Assembly (NCBI GenBank): GCA_902461815.1
Contig: CABPZE010000005.1
Location: forward strand, 59,907 to 123,906
Reading direction: 5' to 3'
Length of the DNA: 64,000 nucleotides
Source: CAG-390 sp003523225
GTDB taxonomy: Bacteria; Bacillota; Clostridia; Oscillospirales; CAG-272
Shown: one piece after another, positions 6,751 through 16,007 of the stretch
Numbering within the stretch: the stretch's first letter is position 1
How the letters are laid out: each line of letters opens with the position of its first letter
Translations under genes and position numbers: made by a program
The notes under the pieces: model-generated
Databases searched by the model: none
Told to the model about the DNA's origin: nothing
Seen by the model: only the letters and a program-made list of their open reading frames with translations

Positions 6751-9177
6751 TCAGACATACCCGCGCGTTACGTCGATAACATTTGCAAGCGCACGCAGGC
6801 GCGAGACAATGGAATTATAATGGTCGATATTCTTACATGCCACCTTGACGCCGATAAGCATTGTGTCGTCAGCCCGCTTCTGCGAGTTGATCTGAAGGAT
6901 CGAGACCTTCATCTCGGCAAGCGCGCTGGTAATATCGGCAATAAGGGTTATAGTGCTGTATGCGTGGATCTGAACCTGCGCCTCATATACTCCTGCGCCC
7001 ACCTCGCCCGCGCCCTTTTCCCATTTTGCGGGTATCCAGCGGTCGGCGTTTTCAAGATTGTGCATACCCTCGATAACGTTGGGGCAATCCCGCTTGTGTA
7101 TTGAAATGCCGTGACCTTTTGTGATAAATCCTATTATCGGGTCTCCGGGCAGCGGGTTGCAGCAGCGTGCAAACTTGACCTCGCACCCCACCTCTCCGTC
7201 AACGATAACACCGCTGTTGGTCTTGACGTTCTTAGGTGCTTTTGAGATCTGGACCTGCGCCGCCTCGGTAATCGGAGGCGGAGTCTCCTCCGGCTTGACT
7301 ACGCGGTCAAATTCATCGCGCAGCTTGACTGCCAGCTTTGATACCGACAGTCCGCCATAGCCTATTGTATTGAAAAGGTCGTCGTTGGTGGCAAATCCGG
7401 TGCGCGCACCGACGGCGGAGCACACCTCGCAAAACTGCGCGTCGGTAAAGGAACGTCCGTATCTCTTCAGCTCGGCTTCAAGTGCCGCGCGTCCCACAAC
7501 GATGTTGTCCGCCCTCTTTTCCTTTTTGAACCACTGGCGTATCTTTGTGCGCGCCTCGCTGGTCTTTACTATCTTCAGCCAGTCGCGGCTTGGTCCCTTT
7601 GAGGCGGAGGAGGTGATTATTTCAACTATCTCGCCGTTCTGCGGCACACGGTCAATAGGCACTATCATGCCGTTTATCTTCGCGCCCGTCATTTTGTTTC
7701 CGACGGCGGAGTGGATCGCATAGGCAAAATCTATGACCGTTGAGCCGTAGGGCAGCGCGATAACGTCTCCCTTGGGAGTGAAAACGTACGTCTCCTCATG
7801 AAAGACGTCGGTTTTAAGCGCCTGCATGAACTCATCCGGGTCGCGGGTACCGTCCTCGGTCTCGATAAGTCTTGCTATCCATTCGAGCTTGTGGTCAATG
7901 TCCGCCTTGGATTTTTCACCGCTCTTGTATTTCCAGTGTGCAGCAACACCGTATTCGGCGATCTCATGCATCTCGCGGGTCCTTATCTGAACCTCAAACG
8001 GAATACCGTCCCGTCCGATAACGGTCGTGTGAAGCGAGCGGTACATATTCGGCTTCGGCGTAGAGATATAGTCCTTGAACCTGCCGGGCATCGAGTTGAA
8101 CATCTCATGAATTATACCGAGAACAGTGTAACACTCAAGCTCGGTCCCCACAATGATACGCAGTGCGTAAAAGTCGTAGATCTCGTCAAAGCTCTTGTTC
8201 TGGTTATACATCTTGCGGTATATGCTGTATACCGTTTTGATCCTTCCCTCAAGGACAAAATCAATATTGTATTCCCTCAGCTTTGCATCGACCGCCGCGC
8301 GGATGTTCTCTATGAAATTCTGGTTCTGACCGTATTTTTTCTCAATATCGTTCTTTACCTCGGCATATCCTATCGGGTCAAGATAAAACAGACCGAGATT
8401 TTCAAGATCCTGCTTGACCCTCTGCATACCGAGCCTATGTGCCAGCGGAGCATAGACCTGCATCGTCTCAAGAGCTATCGTTCGCTGTTTCTTCTCTGAT
8501 TTTGCGCTAAGCGTGCGCATATTGTGCAGGCGGTCGCAGAGCTTTATGAATATTACGCGTATATCCTTGGACATGGCAAGAAGCATCTTGCGCAGATTCT
8601 CAATATGCTCCTCTTCCTTGTCCTCAACGGTAAGAGCCACGATCTTTGTAAGCCCGTCAACAAGCATTGCCACAGTCGGACCGAACTGCTTTGATATCTC
8701 GCCAAGACTTGTCTTATCGGCACAGTCCTCGACCGTGTCATGCAAAAGCGCGGCGCAGATCGAATCGGTATCCAGCCCCAGTCCGGCTACTATCTCGGCA
8801 ACGGCAAGCGGATGCGAAATATAAGGCTCCCCGCTGTCGCGGAGCTGCCCCTCATGCATACGCGCGGCATATTCATAGGCTTTTTTGATCTTCGGAATAT
8901 CGTAATTTTTCCCATTTCCCGCGGCGCGCAGTATTCCGTAAAGCCGTTCCGGTCCTGCTTCGCCGGGGATAGAATGCTTGTGTTCACCAAGACCGGCGTC
9001 GTCCATTTCTCCGGTAAAAACTGCAGGAGCAGGCTTTGCGTCTGCCGGAGTTATATTTGCGACGTTTACGTCGTTTACGACGTTTTCGTCGTTTACGACG
9101 TTTTCATCCGCCGCAGTTTTTTTGCTGATAGCTTCTGTTTCGTTGTTCTTGCTCATATGAGTTTCGTCCTGTTTCAT
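6751..9177 (-). CDS. relA: Bifunctional (p)ppGpp synthetase/hydrolase Rel
   Basis: An 808-residue protein from the ATG at 9177. Domains in order: a low-complexity N-terminal extension of about 70 residues, rich in N, V and D (see findings); an HD hydrolase with HDTVEDC at about 146-152; a synthetase domain containing DFYALRI and RFKDYI (the RxKD motif of bifunctional enzymes); a TGS domain beginning EETYVFTPKGD; a region with FARCCNPLPGD; and a C-terminal ACT domain. It makes and degrades (p)ppGpp at the ribosome. The ATG at 9177 overlaps the recJ stop as ATGA, suggesting translational coupling. An internal ATG at 9156 with AGGACG upstream is the alternative start. Confidence 0.95.
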   Translation of the reverse strand: MKQDETHMSKNNETEAISKKTAADENVVNDENVVNDVNVANITPADAKPAPAVFTGEMDDAGLGEHKHSIPGEAGPERLYGILRAAGNGKNYDIPKIKKAYEYAARMHEGQLRDSGEPYISHPLAVAEIVAGLGLDTDSICAALLHDTVEDCADKTSLGEISKQFGPTVAMLVDGLTKIVALTVEDKEEEHIENLRKMLLAMSKDIRVIFIKLCDRLHNMRTLSAKSEKKQRTIALETMQVYAPLAHRLGMQRVKQDLENLGLFYLDPIGYAEVKNDIEKKYGQNQNFIENIRAAVDAKLREYNIDFVLEGRIKTVYSIYRKMYNQNKSFDEIYDFYALRIIVGTELECYTVLGIIHEMFNSMPGRFKDYISTPKPNMYRSLHTTVIGRDGIPFEVQIRTREMHEIAEYGVAAHWKYKSGEKSKADIDHKLEWIARLIETEDGTRDPDEFMQALKTDVFHEETYVFTPKGDVIALPYGSTVIDFAYAIHSAVGNKMTGAKINGMIVPIDRVPQNGEIVEIITSSASKGPSRDWLKIVKTSEARTKIRQWFKKEKRADNIVVGRAALEAELKRYGRSFTDAQFCEVCSAVGARTGFATNDDLFNTIGYGGLSVSKLAVKLRDEFDRVVKPEETPPPITEAAQVQISKAPKNVKTNSGVIVDGEVGCEVKFARCCNPLPGDPIIGFITKGHGISIHKRDCPNVIEGMHNLENADRWIPAKWEKGAGEVGAGVYEAQVQIHAYSTITLIADITSALAEMKVSILQINSQKRADDTMLIGVKVACKNIDHYNSIVSRLRALANVIDVTRGYV

Positions 9178-11453
9178 GATTGTCCCGCGCCGCCGTGCTT
9201 CCGGCACTGACCGCGCAGCCGGCTGAGCAGACGGGAGCTTTCAAGATTAATCTTTCCCGTCGAGGGAAGCGCCGTTATACGGAAGCTTCCCGGAGTCGGC
9301 TCGCCGACCTCGAATATATTCATTTCCCCGAATACCGCAAGTATTGCACGGAATTTGGAGTAGCATATCGTTTCCTTTTCCCGCCCCGACCCGTCAGATC
9401 CCCGGTTTATAAGCCACATTGCAGTCTCGTCGGTAAAGGCGTCCCGCCCGGATCTCAGCTCATGCGCCAGAGCGCGGTAAACACGGGCAAAATCCTGGCG
9501 CGATGGCAGCACATCCTCCGACTCGTCAAAATCTGCTCCGGCAAGTATCTCGTCAAAACGGCATCTCTGCCGCGCCCGCGCCTCACGTCGTCCGGCGCAC
9601 AGCCGCGCGTCGCATACAAGCAGCTGAAGGGAGGATGATCCGCGAAATTCGTTTATGTCAAGATTGAAGATAAGGTCTATGCGGTCATTCTCATGGAAGT
9701 CAAGCGACGACGCCGGCATTCCGAACCAGACCGCGCCCAGCACATTGCCGTCAGCGTTAAGAGTGAGCTTTGTGTGCTTTCCCGCTCCTATCGGGGAAAT
9801 GCGCATTACAGCGGCGCTGCGAAGAATAAACGCAGGCGTCGGATTGGCAACTCCGCAAGGCTCAAAAGCGCGCAGCTCCTCGGCAAGCTCCATAGTCAGG
9901 TCGTCGCCCTTGACCTCGCAGTCGGCGGAAACCGCAAGCTTTATTTCCCCGCCGTCAAGACAGGCGCTTGCGTATTCGTTGAGACGGCGGCGCAGCTCAT
10001 CAATTCTTCCGCGCTCCACGGAAAGTCCCGCGGCAAGCTCATGTCCGCCGTACCTTGTAAGTATATCCGAGCAGGAAGCCAGCGCATCGCACAGATTAAG
10101 CCCCTTGATGCTTCTTCCCGAGCCTTTTCCAATATCATCCGGGGAGGGCTCATCGTCCCCCTCTGACCCATACTGTTTTTTTGCACCGTTGAAGGTGATA
10201 AGGATCGCAGGCATTCCATACCGCTCAACCACTCGTGAAGCAACGATACCGATGATCCCCTGCTGCCATCCGTCGTCCGCGACGACTATGATACGGTCCT
10301 TGGCGGGATCGCATTCCGCCTCTATCTTGGCGAATGCCTCCTCGGCGGTGCGGTTTTCCTCAGTCTGACGCTCGCGGTTTATCTCGCAAAGCCGCACGGC
10401 AAGCTGCGCCGCACGCTCTGAGTCCGAGGTAAGAAAGAGATCGGCGGCGATGCCGGCGTCAGCCATTCTTCCCGCCGCGTTTATCCGCGGCGCAATGCCA
10501 AATCCTATATACCCGGCGTTGATACGCCGTTTTTTGGGAGCGGAGGACGCTCCGTCAGCGCTCTTTACGCCCTGACCGGACTGCGCCGCCTCAAGCAGTG
10601 CGGCAAGTCCGGGACGCTCGGTGCGCTCAATGCGCGTAAGCCCGTATGCCACTATCATGCGGTTTTCATCCCTCAGCGGCATTACATCGGCAATAGTGCC
10701 TATGGCGGCAAGATCCGCCCACCCGCGGAAGGCGCGGCGCACTCCGTCGATCTCAGGCTCGCCACGGCGGCGGCACAGGTCGATCTCGCAGGCGCAGATG
10801 AGCTTGAACACCACCCCAACTCCCGCAAGCTCGCAAAAAGGATACGGGCTGTCCGAACGGTGAGGGTCTATGACAGCCAGCGCGCGGGGCAGCGTTTCAC
10901 GGCACTCGTGGTGATCGGTCACTATGACGTCAATTCCGAGGGATGTTGCATAGTCCACCTCATCCTCGGCGGTGATTCCGGTATCAACGGTGATTATCAG
11001 CGTTGCGCCGCGCGAGGCAAGAGTGTCGACTGCGGCGCAGGACATTCCGTATCCCTCCTCACTGCGGCTCGGGATGTAATATTCAAGACACACATCGGGA
11101 TTTCTTTCCCGCAGGTAAAGGTAAAGCGCACTGACGGAGGTTACTCCGTCCACATCGTAATCCCCGTATATCACAATATGCTCCTCGGGATTTTCAAGCG
11201 CACGCCCGATACGTTCCACCGCCTCGCTCATTCCGGGCAGAAGATACGGGTCGTGCAGCAGCGTGTCTCCCATTGAAAGGAAGCTCTTTGCCGCCTCCGG
11301 AGTCCGGCAACCGCGTCCCCAAAGCAGCCGTGCGGCAATAGGCGAAACACCGACCGCCGCGCTTATCGCGGCAATTTCCGCCTCGCCCTGAGCGTCGGGA
11401 ATGCCTCCGCGCAGCTCCCAGCGTTTTTCTTTTGAAGCTTTATTTATATCCAT
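9174..11453 (-). CDS. recJ: Single-stranded-DNA-specific exonuclease RecJ
   Basis: A 759-residue protein with DHH-family motifs: IVIYGDYDVDG (DYDVDG at 98-103), TVDTGI, TDHHE (179-183), RINAAGR and YGGHELAAG (DHHA1). A C-terminal OB-fold and extra domain follow, as in Firmicutes RecJ. It degrades ssDNA 5' to 3' in recombination and mismatch or base-excision repair. The start is the ATG at 11453; the ribosome binding site is weak (AAGGTA, far upstream). It overlaps relA by 4 nt (ATGA). A glycine- and aspartate-rich insertion (around GSEGDDEPSPDDIGKGSGRS) lies between the DHH and DHHA1 parts. Confidence 0.93.
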   Translation of the reverse strand: MDINKASKEKRWELRGGIPDAQGEAEIAAISAAVGVSPIAARLLWGRGCRTPEAAKSFLSMGDTLLHDPYLLPGMSEAVERIGRALENPEEHIVIYGDYDVDGVTSVSALYLYLRERNPDVCLEYYIPSRSEEGYGMSCAAVDTLASRGATLIITVDTGITAEDEVDYATSLGIDVIVTDHHECRETLPRALAVIDPHRSDSPYPFCELAGVGVVFKLICACEIDLCRRRGEPEIDGVRRAFRGWADLAAIGTIADVMPLRDENRMIVAYGLTRIERTERPGLAALLEAAQSGQGVKSADGASSAPKKRRINAGYIGFGIAPRINAAGRMADAGIAADLFLTSDSERAAQLAVRLCEINRERQTEENRTAEEAFAKIEAECDPAKDRIIVVADDGWQQGIIGIVASRVVERYGMPAILITFNGAKKQYGSEGDDEPSPDDIGKGSGRSIKGLNLCDALASCSDILTRYGGHELAAGLSVERGRIDELRRRLNEYASACLDGGEIKLAVSADCEVKGDDLTMELAEELRAFEPCGVANPTPAFILRSAAVMRISPIGAGKHTKLTLNADGNVLGAVWFGMPASSLDFHENDRIDLIFNLDINEFRGSSSLQLLVCDARLCAGRREARARQRCRFDEILAGADFDESEDVLPSRQDFARVYRALAHELRSGRDAFTDETAMWLINRGSDGSGREKETICYSKFRAILAVFGEMNIFEVGEPTPGSFRITALPSTGKINLESSRLLSRLRGQCRKHGGAGQS

Positions 11454-11477
11454 ATATTCAGTATGTACCTTACACTA

Positions 11478-11945
11478 TTAATTATTTGAATCTGCGTCTG
11501 CGGGATCCGTTGTCTCTGTATTTATGATCTCTGTTATCACGACATCTACCCGGTCGCGCGCGCAGAATTTCGAATAAAGCGCCGCTGCGGCAAGCCCCAG
11601 AGCCAGGCCTCCGAGCGCGGAAAGCGCCAGCAGAGTTTCGCTTCCGGTAAAGCGGGAGGAGATCAGATACGCCGCGATGGCAAGCACGCAGGGGAGAAGA
11701 AAGACCAGCGCCGCATAACCGAGCATCCTCCCGGAGCTGCTCTCAAGCGCCACAGTATCCCCAACCTTTGCGCCGGCACGGTTGAGCGCACGGGTGTCAA
11801 GCCGCCGCTCGCCGCCAAGGAGAGTACACACGGAGCAGGTGCCGTCCTCTTCTCTTTTATGACAGCCATCACATGCCGCCCGTCTTTCGGTGGCGACAAC
11901 GGCATACCTTCCGTCAAGACTTACTACCCTGCCCTCGCTTTTCAT
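11478..11945 (-). CDS. SoxR-reducing system protein RseC-like
   Basis: A 155-residue membrane protein. The N-terminal domain carries four cysteines (C25, C28, C37, C40) in a CxxC-x8-CxxC pattern, probably metal- or Fe-S-binding. Two membrane helices follow at about 75-95 and 100-122, then a short acidic tail. This is the RseC/MucC layout, associated in other bacteria with Rnf-type electron transport and SoxR reduction. No rnf genes are in the window, so the partner is unknown. It is 24 nt upstream of recJ on the same strand. Confidence 0.75.
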   Translation of the reverse strand: MKSEGRVVSLDGRYAVVATERRAACDGCHKREEDGTCSVCTLLGGERRLDTRALNRAGAKVGDTVALESSSGRMLGYAALVFLLPCVLAIAAYLISSRFTGSETLLALSALGGLALGLAAAALYSKFCARDRVDVVITEIINTETTDPADADSNN

Positions 11946-12029
11946 ATTTTCAGACCGTACCTTTCAGTTCAATTGATTCTTGATACCGGATCGGCGTGTG
12001 TCGAAGCTCCTCCGGTAAAGCCGCGTTAT

Positions 12030-13670
12030 TTATTTCCCGCACGGCGGAGCGTTTGCGGCAATTACCGCAAGTGCGGTCTTAAGACCGTCAAGCGCCGCGC
12101 TCGTTATGCCTCCGGCATATCCCGCGCCCTCTCCGCAGGGATAGACCGCGCCTTTGCCCGGCGCGCGCCCGTTCTCTCCACGCAGTATACGCACCGGAGC
12201 TGAGGTTCGTGTTTCCACTCCCGACAGTATAACATCCGGCGCGCCAAAGCCCTTGATGCGGGATGAGAAAACTTCAAGTCCGCGGCAAAGCCCGCGGCAG
12301 ATACCCTCCGGCAGCACGCGCCAAAGGTCTGCAGTGCGCCATGCACCGCGTGTATATGTGGGAATTATCCTTCCCGGCTCGGAAAGCACTGCCCCTTCCG
12401 GGCGCTTTCCCGCCATAAAATCGCCCGCTGTTTCTATCGGGGCGGAATAATCACTGCCTCCTGCGGCAAATGCCGCGCGCTCAAGTCGGCGCTGATATTC
12501 TATGCCGTCGCGCGGAGACGTACCGCAATCGGACGGCAGAACGCTGACTGCAAGCGCGGAATTGGAATTTCTGCCGTCGCGCGCGTGGGCGCTCATGCCG
12601 TTTACCACAACGCCGCCTTCCTCGCTCGCAGCCGCAATGACCTCCCCGCCGGGACACATACAGAAGGTATAAACGCCGCGCTCTCCCTTGGTGTCGGAAA
12701 GAGTATATTCGGCGTGCCCGAGCCGCTCATCCCCGGCGTGAGCGCCGAACATTGCACGGTCAATATCCTCACACAGATGCTCCACACGCACACCGACCGA
12801 AAAAGGCTTGCGCTCTACGGAATAGCCGCTTGAGATAAGATATTCGTATGTGTCTCTTGCGCTGTGTCCGGTGGCAAGGATCGCCGCACCGCAGTGTATA
12901 TCGCCGCGCGAGGTATGAGCCGCAAGGCTTCCGTCCGGCAACTCGTCTATTCCGTCAAGGCGACAGCGGCAGATAAGACTTCCGCCGCATTCCTCAATAC
13001 GCGAAAGCAGACGGCTTACCACACCGCGCAACAGATCAGTACCCACATGGGGCTTTGAGCGCCACATGATCTCCTCCGGCGCGCCGAACTCGCAAAGGCG
13101 GCGCATAATATAGGAGGTGTGTGGGTCACCGATGCGTGTGACAAGCTTGCCGTCCGAAAATGTGCCTGCTCCCCCCGCGCCGAACTGAACGTTCGACTCC
13201 GGGTCAAGCGCGCCGCCCGCAAAGAATATCCCGACCCTGCGTACTCTCTCCTCGGTAGCGTCACCGCGGTCGATTATCACAGGACGGTATCCCTGCTCCG
13301 CAAGCATCAGCGCGGCAAACATTCCGGCGGGTCCCATGCCCACCACAAGCGGCGGCGCCTTCATCGGGCTACCCCCACGGAATATTGCAAAGGAATCGTC
13401 GGGGTATTCCCTTATTCCTTCATCGGCGGCACGGCGTGAGTCAATGGTAAAAGGCTCGTCGGCTTCGACCGCAAAGGTGTACACAAAACGGATCATATCC
13501 CTCCGCCTTGCGTCCACCGATTTTCTGTAAAGGTGAAAACGAAGCGGAACCCCGTCCGCTCCCACTCGCTTCATCATTCTTGCGGCGGCGTCAAAAGCCG
13601 CCGCATCGCCGGCTGTAAAGGGGAGCACAATGGTTCCGGTCAACAGTCGGCGAAGCGTTATTCTGCTCAT
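12030..13670 (-). CDS. FAD-dependent dehydrogenase, COG2509 family
   Basis: A 546-residue protein. An N-terminal region of about 100 residues precedes an FAD/NAD(P)-binding Rossmann motif VVGMGPAGMFAALMLAE (about 111-127). It then has the family-typical GAGGAGTFSDGKLVTR, and a C-terminal PCGEGAGYAGGITSAALDG segment. This is the uncharacterised COG2509 flavoprotein family common in Firmicutes; substrate and reaction are unknown. The start is given as the ATG at 13670; a TTG two codons upstream (13676), with GGAG at better spacing, is an alternative. It is one of a run of minus-strand genes with rseC, recJ and relA. Confidence 0.85.
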   Translation of the reverse strand: MSRITLRRLLTGTIVLPFTAGDAAAFDAAARMMKRVGADGVPLRFHLYRKSVDARRRDMIRFVYTFAVEADEPFTIDSRRAADEGIREYPDDSFAIFRGGSPMKAPPLVVGMGPAGMFAALMLAEQGYRPVIIDRGDATEERVRRVGIFFAGGALDPESNVQFGAGGAGTFSDGKLVTRIGDPHTSYIMRRLCEFGAPEEIMWRSKPHVGTDLLRGVVSRLLSRIEECGGSLICRCRLDGIDELPDGSLAAHTSRGDIHCGAAILATGHSARDTYEYLISSGYSVERKPFSVGVRVEHLCEDIDRAMFGAHAGDERLGHAEYTLSDTKGERGVYTFCMCPGGEVIAAASEEGGVVVNGMSAHARDGRNSNSALAVSVLPSDCGTSPRDGIEYQRRLERAAFAAGGSDYSAPIETAGDFMAGKRPEGAVLSEPGRIIPTYTRGAWRTADLWRVLPEGICRGLCRGLEVFSSRIKGFGAPDVILSGVETRTSAPVRILRGENGRAPGKGAVYPCGEGAGYAGGITSAALDGLKTALAVIAANAPPCGK

Positions 13671-13731
13671 ATGCAATAGATCTCCGTATCAGCTGCTCAT
13701 GTCAGCTAAACTAAAAATTGCGCAAGTCTTC

Positions 13732-14820
13732 TCACTCGGGAATTTCAATATCCTCTTCAGGATCGTTTCCGTCCGCTGGAATTGCGGCAGTCTCCGGCGG
13801 AGCAGTTGTCTCCGGCGCGTCAAATATCAGGCGCACCTCAGCCGACCCCGGATTTTCGACAAAACTTATCCCTGCCGGCAGCATTGAAGCGGTAAGCGTT
13901 ACCGTGTAACTGTCCTTTTCGTCCGACAGAATATTGAGGATAACGACCTTATCGACCGCGGCAAGCAGCTTCGGGTCTCCGCGCAGAGTCACCGAGGCGG
14001 GCGTTATAGTACAGCCGCGGTAAAGCGACGACGAAAAGCCGGGGGAAAGCTCCGCCGCAAGCGGCACCGTTTTGTCGGTGTAGACCTCAAGAGATACCGT
14101 GATATCCTGCGTACCGAGGCGCAGATACTTGCTGTCCACTGCCAGCCCGTCCTTATCGACCGGCTCAAGGACTCCGGTGGCTATCACGCCTGTGGTTATC
14201 TCGCCCATTTCGATCACGGCTCTCAGCGCCGCGATCCTTTCAAGCAGGTTCTTGGGTCCGCTGACCGTAACGGTATCCGCGCTCTTTTCGATCTTTCCGA
14301 TCGTATAGGAGGAATCAATTATATACCGCGGAACGACCTCCACGGGAACCTCGCGGGAGGCAAGTACGTCGGTGTAAATATTGACCGCAGACGGTTCTGT
14401 GTTTATCCTTTCGACTCCGGCAGGCAGGTCAACAGACACAGGAACAAGATGCCTGTCGGCAGTGGTTATACCGCCTACATTCACATATGCGCGAAAATCC
14501 TCGGAGGTGAGCGCGTTTATCTCGCTGCGTTTGCCGCGCACCGTAACGCTGACGGCGCTCTCCTCAAGATTTATGACCGACATGTTGCTTGCGTCAGCAA
14601 GCGTTTCACTGCCCTCGACCTCAACGGCAATAAGCGTAAATGTCTTTTCGTAGTCGTCGGAATCGTTGTCAATGACATAAAGCCAGATGGCAAAAGCAAG
14701 CAAAAGACACACAATACGCGCAATTATCTGCAAGCCGCCGCGACTGTCCCGACCTGTTTCGGAGTACTGATCCGCTGCGTCGTATTCTGAATATTCGTTT
14801 TCGGCAGATCTTTTTTTCAT
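13732..14820 (-). CDS. cdaR: CdaA regulatory protein CdaR (YbbR domains)
   Basis: A 362-residue protein. A short charged cytoplasmic N-terminus leads to one membrane helix (about 30-50, IARIVCLLLAFAIWLYVID). Several YbbR repeats of about 80 residues follow, then an acidic and alanine/proline-rich tail. CdaR binds and modulates the membrane diadenylate cyclase CdaA from the outside of the membrane. It is 18 nt downstream of cdaA. In most Firmicutes the operon continues with glmM; here the next gene is the COG2509 flavoprotein, so glmM is not in this cluster. Confidence 0.9.
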   Translation of the reverse strand: MKKRSAENEYSEYDAADQYSETGRDSRGGLQIIARIVCLLLAFAIWLYVIDNDSDDYEKTFTLIAVEVEGSETLADASNMSVINLEESAVSVTVRGKRSEINALTSEDFRAYVNVGGITTADRHLVPVSVDLPAGVERINTEPSAVNIYTDVLASREVPVEVVPRYIIDSSYTIGKIEKSADTVTVSGPKNLLERIAALRAVIEMGEITTGVIATGVLEPVDKDGLAVDSKYLRLGTQDITVSLEVYTDKTVPLAAELSPGFSSSLYRGCTITPASVTLRGDPKLLAAVDKVVILNILSDEKDSYTVTLTASMLPAGISFVENPGSAEVRLIFDAPETTAPPETAAIPADGNDPEEDIEIPE

Positions 14821-14838
14821 ACGACCTTTTGCGCCTCC

Positions 14839-15783
14839 TTACCGTTTCTTTTCCTTGTTTTCCGCGCCGTCCGCGGCTTTTTCTTTTTCAAGGCGTTCCG
14901 CGGCGCGTCTGGCGCGTCTGCTGATCTTCTTTACCGGCCCTTCGTCCGGCACAAGATATTTTACAAGCTGCTGCTTGAGTGTGGCGTACGTGAAGTTACG
15001 CTCAAGCTCACCGTCAACCGCAATTGATATTGTTCCGGTCTCCTCCGAAACAACTATCACTACCGCGTCGCTGACCTCGCTGAGACCCAGCGCCGCCCTG
15101 TGTCGCGTGCCGAGATCCTTATTTACGTCCTTTGATGACAGCGGCAGATAACAACCCGCGGCGTATATGCGGCGGCCGCGCACGATAACGGCGCCGTCGT
15201 GCAGAGGAGCTTTGTTGACGAAAATATTTCGAAGCAACGGAGCGGACATTTCAGCGTTCAGAACCACTCCCTGCCCCAGATGCTCGCCGAGCTTTGTGTT
15301 GCGCTCAATGGCAATGAGAGCGCCGGTGCGGCTGCGTGCCATTGCATCCGCCGCCTCACTCAGCACATCCGCCATTTCGACGATCTTTTTCATCTCTCCG
15401 GCATTCATACTTCGTAAGCCCTTGATAGGCGTAGTACCGAAGCGCTCCAGCGCCGCACGAAGGTCAGACTGAAAGATCACAATTATGGCGATCATGCCGA
15501 CCTGATAAAAGTTCTGAAGCACAAATTTCAGCGCCTTGAGGTTAAGGGCGATGCTCAACAGCATCACCGCGATCACAAAAAGCAGACCGATGGCAAGCCT
15601 TCCGGCGCGCCGGTTGCGTATGAATCGGTAAATATAAAAAAGTATCGCGGAAAGGATCAGTATATCAAGCGCGTCCGCGAACGTAAAGCCACGCAGGGCG
15701 TCGAGAATATATGAATTGCAGAACTCGGCGGCAGAGGTGAAAAAATCCCCGAGTTTCTCAAAAAATGTCGAAACAGCAACCAT
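14839..15783 (-). CDS. cdaA: Diadenylate cyclase CdaA
   Basis: A 314-residue protein. Three membrane helices (about 37-55, 60-80 and 85-103) precede the DAC domain. The DAC active-site motifs are intact: DGA at 196-198 and RHR at 227-229 (GTRHRAALG). A basic, lysine/arginine-rich tail follows. The enzyme condenses two ATP into cyclic di-AMP, which controls potassium and osmolyte balance and cell-wall homeostasis. It is co-transcribed with cdaR. The start is the ATG at 15783, with AAGGAAG 5 nt upstream. The membrane-bound form fits the CdaA rather than the DisA branch. Confidence 0.94.
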   Translation of the reverse strand: MVAVSTFFEKLGDFFTSAAEFCNSYILDALRGFTFADALDILILSAILFYIYRFIRNRRAGRLAIGLLFVIAVMLLSIALNLKALKFVLQNFYQVGMIAIIVIFQSDLRAALERFGTTPIKGLRSMNAGEMKKIVEMADVLSEAADAMARSRTGALIAIERNTKLGEHLGQGVVLNAEMSAPLLRNIFVNKAPLHDGAVIVRGRRIYAAGCYLPLSSKDVNKDLGTRHRAALGLSEVSDAVVIVVSEETGTISIAVDGELERNFTYATLKQQLVKYLVPDEGPVKKISRRARRAAERLEKEKAADGAENKEKKR

Positions 15784-15823
15784 TTCAGCTTCCTTGCCTA
15801 ATGTAAGTTAAATCAATATTATT

Positions 15824-15852
15824 ATATTACCACAATTCGCGCGCGATTTCAA
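15824..15852 (-). promoter_or_regulatory. Candidate cdaA promoter
   Basis: Read on the minus strand: -35 TTGAAA (15847-15852), 17 bp spacer, -10 TAATAT (15824-15829). A perfect TATAAT also lies at 15821-15826 but at 20 bp spacing. It is about 40 bp upstream of the cdaA start codon. Confidence 0.5.
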
Positions 15853-15927
15853 CACTTTTTTTATAGTATATAAAAAAATATATGGAATCAAATATATTCA
15901 CTATATTTCAAGCGGTTATTTTTGCTA

Positions 15928-15959
15928 TTCACATCCGGTTAATAATTTCGGTGTATAAT
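15928..15959 (+). promoter_or_regulatory. Candidate promoter of the adh-araD operon
   Basis: A perfect -10 TATAAT lies at 15954-15959. The best -35 is TTCACA at 15928-15933, with a longer than ideal 20 bp spacer. It is about 50 bp upstream of the alcohol dehydrogenase start codon. An activator may be needed because the -35 placement is poor. Confidence 0.45.
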
Positions 15960-16007
15960 ACATGGAGTAATTTTGTCCGCGTACAATGCGCGGGAAAGGC
16001 TGAGACT

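Noticed and set aside
9057..9108. Short tandem repeats considered as a CRISPR array or regulatory iterons
   Set aside because: They are in frame within the relA coding sequence, encode a simple N/V/D repeat, and have no spacers.
15882..16007. N-terminal extension of the alcohol dehydrogenase by 42 codons
   Set aside because: AT-rich, no ribosome binding site, includes the promoter -10, and is absent from the family.
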